64,000 nt of DNA from Shinella sp. H4-D48 (GTDB taxonomy: Bacteria; Pseudomonadota; Alphaproteobacteria; Rhizobiales; Rhizobiaceae), in contig NZ_CP093338.1 in the NCBI RefSeq assembly GCF_022637395.1, positions 124,001 to 188,000 of the forward strand, read 5' to 3'. A program made the position numbers and the translations under genes. The stretch's first letter is position 1. Each line of letters starts with the position of its first letter. Shown in pieces: positions 60,020-64,000 of the stretch. Under the pieces are notes generated by a model. That model did not search any database. It saw only the letters and a program-made list of their open reading frames with translations, and was not told the DNA's origin.

Positions 60020-60964
60020 ATGACCGACAACGAAGATTCCCTCGCCGTCCGTGCTGCTTGGCTGCACTATGTCGGGGGCTTCACCCAGGCCGCCGTGGCC
60101 AAGCGGCTCGGCATTCCCTCGGGCAAGGCACACCGCCTGATTGCGCGTGCTGTGGCCGATGGTGTGGTGAAGGTCAGCATAGATGGCGACATCGCCGAAT
60201 GCGTCAACCTGGAGGTCGCGCTTTCGGAGCGCTACGGCCTCGATTACTGTGAGGTCGCCCCCGATGTCGATGACGACGCGCTTGCGCTGACGGCGCTCGG
60301 GCATGCCGGCGCGGATTTTCTCCGTCGTGAAATCGAAAGCGGCACGGCTGCCGTGATCGGTCTTGGTCATGGCCGTACGCTTTCAGCGGCCGTTCACCAC
60401 CTGCCGCGCATCAACGCGGGTAATACCCGTTTTGTCTCGCTTCTCGGCGGGCTTACCCGCGACTACGCCACAAATCCCTATGATGTCATGCATCAGCTCG
60501 CCGCAAAGACCGGCAGGCAAGCCTATGTGATGCCTGTGCCCTTTTTCGCCAATACGGAGGACGACCGCGAGGTTCTGCTCTCCCAGCGCGGCGTCAGCGA
60601 TGTGTTCAATCTCGCTCGCAGTGCCGATCTCAAGGTCGTCGGTATTGGCACAGTCGACAACCAGGCGCACCTGGTCACATCGGGTATGCTGCACGCCGAC
60701 GAGTTGGAAGAGATCGCAACGCTTGGCGGTGCTGGCGAACTGCTCGGTCACTTCTTCGACAGCAAGGGCCGCATCCTCGAGACATCCGTGACGGCGCGCA
60801 CACTTGCAGCCTCGTTCACCGACGCCGGCCGGGATCGCATCGTTGCCGTTGCGGGAGGCCCGGCCAAGACCGAAGCCATCCGGGCCGTTCTGCACAGCTA
60901 CAAGCTTCACGGCCTGATCACCGACGAGCGCACCGCCCGTCTTCTGCTACAAAGCTCCGCATGA
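60020..60964 (+). CDS. eryD: Erythritol operon regulator EryD (SorC family)
   Basis: 314 residues from the ATG at 60020 (a longer in-frame reading covers the end of eryC). N-terminal helix-turn-helix (FTQAAVAKRLGIPSGKAHRLIARA) and a SorC/CggR-type sugar-binding domain (VIGLGHGRTLSAAVHHLP, DLKVVGIGTVDN, VAVAGGPAKTEAIRAVL). In Brucella EryD represses the ery operon and erythritol relieves it. The dyads in the divergent region upstream of eryA are its expected targets. Confidence 0.92.
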   Translation: MTDNEDSLAVRAAWLHYVGGFTQAAVAKRLGIPSGKAHRLIARAVADGVVKVSIDGDIAECVNLEVALSERYGLDYCEVAPDVDDDALALTALGHAGADFLRREIESGTAAVIGLGHGRTLSAAVHHLPRINAGNTRFVSLLGGLTRDYATNPYDVMHQLAAKTGRQAYVMPVPFFANTEDDREVLLSQRGVSDVFNLARSADLKVVGIGTVDNQAHLVTSGMLHADELEEIATLGGAGELLGHFFDSKGRILETSVTARTLAASFTDAGRDRIVAVAGGPAKTEAIRAVLHSYKLHGLITDERTARLLLQSSA

Positions 60965-60992
60965 GGCACACAATGACGAGGGAGAATACACT

Positions 60993-61763
60993 ATGAGCGA
61001 CGGCCGGAACTTCTGGGTCGGCACAAGCTGGAAGATGAACAAGACGCTGGCCGAGGCAAAGGTTTTCGCCGAGGGCCTGAAGGCTGCCGACAAGGATCGC
61101 CATGCCCGCATCCAGCGCTTCATCATCCCGCCCTTCACCGCCGTGCGCGAGGTCAAGGCGCTGCTTGCCGAAACCTCCGTCAAGGTCGGCGCACAGAATA
61201 TGCACTGGGCCGACGAGGGTGCCTGGACCGGCGAGATCTCTCCGGTCATGCTGAAGGACTGCAATCTCGATCTGGTCGAGCTTGGTCATTCCGAACGCCG
61301 CGAGCATTTCGGCGAAACGGACGAGGCCGTTGGCCTGAAGACGGAAGCCGCCGTGCGCCATGGTCTCGTGCCGCTGATCTGCATCGGTGAAACGCTGGCC
61401 GACCGGGAAAGTGGCAATGCCGACGCTGTACTGGCGCAGCAGGTTCGTGGCGCCCTCGGAAAGCTCCAGGGCGCACAGAAGGAAGCGGAAATCCTGCTCG
61501 CCTATGAGCCCGTCTGGGCGATCGGCGAAAAGGGCATACCGGCGACCGCCGACTATGCGGATGCCCGTCATGCGGAAATCGCCAAGGTCGCGGAAGATAT
61601 TCTCGGCCGCCGGATTCCTTGCCTCTACGGTGGTTCGGTCAACCCGCAGAACTGCGAGGAACTGATTGCCTGCCCCAATATCGACGGGCTTTTCATCGGC
61701 CGTTCAGCCTGGAAGGTTGAAGGCTATCTCGACATCCTGGCGCGTTGCGCCGCCACCATCTGA
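60993..61763 (+). CDS. tpiB: Triose-phosphate isomerase paralogue for tetrulose phosphate (TpiB/EryH)
   Basis: 256 residues. TIM signature [15 protein letters not shown] with catalytic Glu, [15 protein letters not shown] with catalytic His, and [15 protein letters not shown]. Starts [11 protein letters not shown] with the active-site Lys. In Brucella the ery-linked copy (renamed EryH) isomerises D-3-tetrulose-4-phosphate to D-erythrulose-type phosphate; here it lies 28 bases after eryD with GAGGGAG before the ATG, indicating the same job rather than central glycolysis. Confidence 0.9.
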   Translation: MSDGRNFWVGTSWKMNKTLAEAKVFAEGLKAADKDRHARIQRFIIPPFTAVREVKALLAETSVKVGAQNMHWADEGAWTGEISPVMLKDCNLDLVELGHSERREHFGETDEAVGLKTEAAVRHGLVPLICIGETLADRESGNADAVLAQQVRGALGKLQGAQKEAEILLAYEPVWAIGEKGIPATADYADARHAEIAKVAEDILGRRIPCLYGGSVNPQNCEELIACPNIDGLFIGRSAWKVEGYLDILARCAATI

Positions 61764-61777
61764 AAAGGAGTTGCACC

Positions 61778-62239
61778 ATGAAACTTGCTATTGCCGGTGA
61801 CAGCGCGGGCGAAGGCCTCGCCAAGGTTCTCGCCGATTACCTCAAGGACCGCCACGAGGTGCACGAAATCTCGCGCACCGAAGCCGGCCCGGATGCTTTC
61901 TACGCCACCCTCTCCGACCGCGTCGCTTCGGCGGTCATCGCGGGCGAATATGACCGCGCTATCCTCGTCTGCGGCACCGGCATCGGTGTGTGCATCGCCG
62001 CCAACAAGGTGCCCGGCATCCGCGCCGCGCTGACCCACGATACCTATTCGGCCGAGCGCGCGGCGCTGTCCAACAATGCGCAGATCATAACGATGGGTGC
62101 ACGCGTCATCGGTTCGGAAGTCGCAAAGACCATCGCGGACGCCTTCCTTGCCCAGACCTTCGACGAAAACGGCCGCTCGGCCGGCAACGTCAATGCCATC
62201 AACGACGTGGACGCCAAATACAACACCGCCGGCAAGTAA
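61778..62239 (+). CDS. rpiB: RpiB/LacAB-family isomerase (EryI)
   Basis: 153 residues from the ATG at 61778 (AAGGAG upstream). RpiB signature [26 protein letters not shown] with the catalytic Cys, and late [16 protein letters not shown]. In Brucella the ery-linked copy, EryI, produces D-erythrose-4-phosphate, the entry to the pentose phosphate pathway. It is the last gene of the erythritol unit and is followed by a terminator. Confidence 0.92.
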   Translation: MKLAIAGDSAGEGLAKVLADYLKDRHEVHEISRTEAGPDAFYATLSDRVASAVIAGEYDRAILVCGTGIGVCIAANKVPGIRAALTHDTYSAERAALSNNAQIITMGARVIGSEVAKTIADAFLAQTFDENGRSAGNVNAINDVDAKYNTAGK

Positions 62240-62249
62240 ACCGGCCTGG

Positions 62250-62280
62250 AAGGGCGGAGACGGTTGTTTCCGCCCTTTCT
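62250..62280. terminator. Terminator between rpiB and the convergent PPC-domain gene
   Basis: AAGGGCGGA (62250-62258) pairs with TCCGCCCTT (62269-62277), ten bases between, then TCT. It lies 11 bases after the rpiB stop and two bases before the stop of the opposite gene. Confidence 0.65.
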
Positions 62281-62281
62281 G

Positions 62282-62728
62282 TCAAGCCTGATCGATATCG
62301 ATCAATGCGATGCCAAGTTCGGCATTGTGCCTTCGGCGCAGTTTCGCCGGCGTTTCGCGCACCACCACCTCCAATGTCGGCCGCACATGGCCTTCGAGGA
62401 AATGTCCGCCCCTCGTGCTGCCATCGGACAGGCCGAGCACGACGTGAAGATGCAGACTCGCTTCGTCCTTCTCATTGACCGCGACGTCGCCCATCAGGCT
62501 CAGCACCTCCGTTTGCACCTCGACGGGTATCTTCTTGTAGTTCTTCGTCTCGAATTCGAAGAAGGCGATGGTTGCCGAGCGGAAGGCGCCGATCGCCGTG
62601 ATGGACGCCGCCGTAATGCGTTCCTGCCGCGCGAAGGCGGTGAGACACGCAAAAGCCTCGTCGTCTTCCTCGAGGATAAGGATGAAGGTGCGCTCACCCG
62701 CATCGTTTGCCAGCAATTTGTGCTTCAT
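62282..62728 (-). CDS. PPC (DUF296)-domain protein
   Basis: 148 residues, almost wholly the PPC/DUF296 fold: ERTFILILEEDDEAFACLTA, ASITAIGAFRSATIAFFE, LHLHVVLG and GHFLEGHVRPTLEVVV. In plants this domain joins AT-hook proteins; bacterial copies stand alone as trimers with conserved His (HLH) and no proven function. Reading is against the erythritol unit. Reason for its position beside otsB is unknown. Confidence 0.83.
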   Translation of the reverse strand: MKHKLLANDAGERTFILILEEDDEAFACLTAFARQERITAASITAIGAFRSATIAFFEFETKNYKKIPVEVQTEVLSLMGDVAVNEKDEASLHLHVVLGLSDGSTRGGHFLEGHVRPTLEVVVRETPAKLRRRHNAELGIALIDIDQA

Positions 62729-62782
62729 CGATTTCTCCCTTGTTCTCGGGGAAAGGCGCGGAACCGGTCTGGGTTCCGGCGC

Positions 62783-63595
62783 TTACGACGCAGAAGCCTT
62801 TCGATCGGCACTCGTGGACGCGATGGTTGCCAGTGCCGAGCGGATGGCAGAGGGAGAAGATGCCTTGGCAAGCGCGCAGGTTTCGGTCGACAACGAGCCA
62901 ACACGGATCGACTTTCCGCCCCGGGCATTGGCCAGTGCAAACATGGATTCGTCCGTCAGATCGTCACCTATCGCGATCGGCAGGCGCCCGGCAAACACCG
63001 GTTCTTCCAGGTAGGACGCAACCGCTTCGCCCTTGTCGGCGCGCGATGGTCTGATTTCGAAAACCATCTTTCCGGGTTGTAACACCCAGTCCGGTCCCGC
63101 CTCCTCGGCAAAGGCACGCATGATCTGCTCTAGCGCCTTGTCATACGCTGGAGCCAATCTGTAGTGGGCCGCGACGGCAGCCCCCTTGTCCTCGATCAGC
63201 ACACCCTCCATCCACGCCGTCTGCTGCAAGAGGCGCAGCTTGATGTCGGCAAAAGCCGGCGTCTCCACGACGGCATTGACCTTGCCATCCGCGCCACGGA
63301 ACTGCGCGCCGTGCAACCCGGCGATCGGGAAACGATGCGGCGCGAAGAGCCGATCGACATAAGGAAGGCTTCGGCCCGTCACCAACGCCAATGCGCCACC
63401 GAGGCGGGCCGAAACCGCGCTGAGATCCGATCTCAGCGATAGGGGCACCTGAATGGCATCGGGGGTCGCCGCGAGGTCGATCAGCGTGCCATCGATATCG
63501 AGGAAGAGTGCCCAGCGGTCGGGCTCGTCGACGATGCGGCGAACAAGATGGCGGATGGCCGCGTCCGACGGACGCAATTTCTCCAGTTCAGTCAT
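62783..63595 (-). CDS. otsB: Trehalose-6-phosphate phosphatase (OtsB)
   Basis: 270 residues from the ATG at 63595; a 46-residue in-frame extension runs into the divergent gene's region and is rejected. HAD phosphatase with Asp33/Asp35 in LFLDIDGTLID, the cap region ALVTGRSLPYVDRLFAP, and late PIAIGDDLTDESMF. It converts trehalose-6-phosphate to trehalose, an osmolyte. No otsA is adjacent within the window. Confidence 0.9.
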   Translation of the reverse strand: MTELEKLRPSDAAIRHLVRRIVDEPDRWALFLDIDGTLIDLAATPDAIQVPLSLRSDLSAVSARLGGALALVTGRSLPYVDRLFAPHRFPIAGLHGAQFRGADGKVNAVVETPAFADIKLRLLQQTAWMEGVLIEDKGAAVAAHYRLAPAYDKALEQIMRAFAEEAGPDWVLQPGKMVFEIRPSRADKGEAVASYLEEPVFAGRLPIAIGDDLTDESMFALANARGGKSIRVGSLSTETCALAKASSPSAIRSALATIASTSADRKASAS

Positions 63596-63701
63596 GGCAT
63601 TGCAATTAGATCGTAAATCCGGCCCGGCAAGGGGTGCGCTGGAACAACTTTCATCGGGCGGCATTTGGGTTCTGCGTTTCGTCACGGGGCTGGGAGCTGG
63701 C

Positions 63702-64000
63702 ATGACAAAAAAGAAAAAACCGCAGGATAGCAACGGTGGCGCGGCGCCTGTCGCGCACGGTGCAGAGGATCTGCCGGCGGTGACGGTGGCAAGCTACAAT
63801 CTGGAGGTCCGTGACAAGGAGGGCTTTATTGGCGACCGCGCCAACAAGTCTGCCTTCCGCGACATGCTCGACGAATGGCGCAAGCGCGCTGGAGATGGTG
63901 GGCCTGACCCAATAGGGGACATTCGCACAGGCGATCTCTCCAAAAAGGATGTCGACGCATTTCTGGAGCAGCTCGAAACGGAGAAGGCAGCACTCGTTCT
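63702..64000 (+). CDS. Probable ROK-family sugar kinase/regulator, N-terminal part, partial
   Basis: The ATG at 63702 follows GGGAG. The first 99 residues run to the window edge: a lysine-rich start (MTKKKKPQ), then VTVASYNLEVRDKEGFIGDR and SAFRDMLDEWRKR. I recall this opening from a group of rhizobial ROK proteins that carry an N-terminal extension before the kinase fold; the ROK domain itself lies beyond the window. It is divergent from otsB. The family call is from memory of the leader segment and should be treated as tentative. Confidence 0.5.
   Translation, partial: MTKKKKPQDSNGGAAPVAHGAEDLPAVTVASYNLEVRDKEGFIGDRANKSAFRDMLDEWRKRAGDGGPDPIGDIRTGDLSKKDVDAFLEQLETEKAALV

Noticed and set aside
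1-64000. CRISPR arrays, insertion sequences, tRNA genes or attachment sites
   Set aside because: Scanned by eye for regular repeats, transposase motifs and tRNA-like cloverleaf ends; none seen. A dedicated tRNA and repeat search could still find short items.

Overview
The window reads as DNA from a member of the Rhizobiaceae or a close relative (Alphaproteobacteria, Rhizobiales). Supporting signs are high GC, dense operons with many ATGA start/stop overlaps, a CtrA-type TTAA-N7-TTAA box upstream of minCDE, a Brucella/Rhizobium-type erythritol locus, and a proline-betaine demethylation cluster. I cannot resolve the genus. Gene content (min genes beside many catabolic islands, few core housekeeping genes) would suit a chromid or secondary replicon, but no replication genes are visible. 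I see no tRNA, rRNA, CRISPR array, insertion sequence or phage gene.

Layout. 1-6.6 kb: a betaine (probably proline betaine/stachydrine) demethylation cluster: Rieske oxygenase C-terminus, its ferredoxin reductase, a DMSP-lyase-family cupin, an N-methylproline demethylase, a TetR-type regulator, a ProC-like reductase and a betaine-binding protein. 6.9-9.1 kb: minC, minD, minE and a small conserved-looking ORF. 9.4-11.6 kb: a secreted protein that looks like an inverse autotransporter barrel joined to a right-handed beta-helix. 11.6-14 kb: an EamA exporter divergent from a MocR-type regulator. 14-22.4 kb: a PotABCD-like ABC importer, an SDR, a GntR regulator, and an APH-type kinase paired with a class III aminotransferase-fold enzyme; this resembles a hydroxylysine or ethanolamine kinase/phospho-lyase pathway. 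22.5-28.3 kb: a lipid island whose parts match the E. coli ynbABCD set (CdsA-like, CDP-alcohol phosphotransferase, hydrolase/methyltransferase fusion, PAP2/dual-specificity phosphatase fusion) plus an acyltransferase and a small membrane protein. 28.3-31.1 kb: rarA, a flavin reductase and a conserved hypothetical gene.

31-46.5 kb is an organosulfur assimilation region. It holds two FAD/NAD(P) flavoproteins, an FMN-dependent monooxygenase, an acyl-CoA-dehydrogenase-like monooxygenase, an isopenicillin-N-synthase-like oxygenase, metY, an SsuABC-like importer with a Tat-exported binding protein, and ssuD. A zntB-like channel and ppk2 sit inside it. AT-rich promoter sites sharing an ATAGAATTT-like core lie upstream of nearly every transcription unit, including the flavin reductase, which suggests one regulon. 

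46.6-62.2 kb is a polyol region built on a divergent promoter. The right arm carries eryA, eryB, eryC, eryD, a second triose-phosphate isomerase and rpiB, which together convert erythritol to erythrose-4-phosphate. The left arm carries a DUF2291 lipoprotein-like protein, a ribose-type ABC importer, a DeoR regulator, and a second kinase plus glycerol-3-phosphate-dehydrogenase-like enzyme, apparently for another polyol. The window ends with a PPC/DUF296 protein, otsB, and the start of a probable ROK-family kinase.
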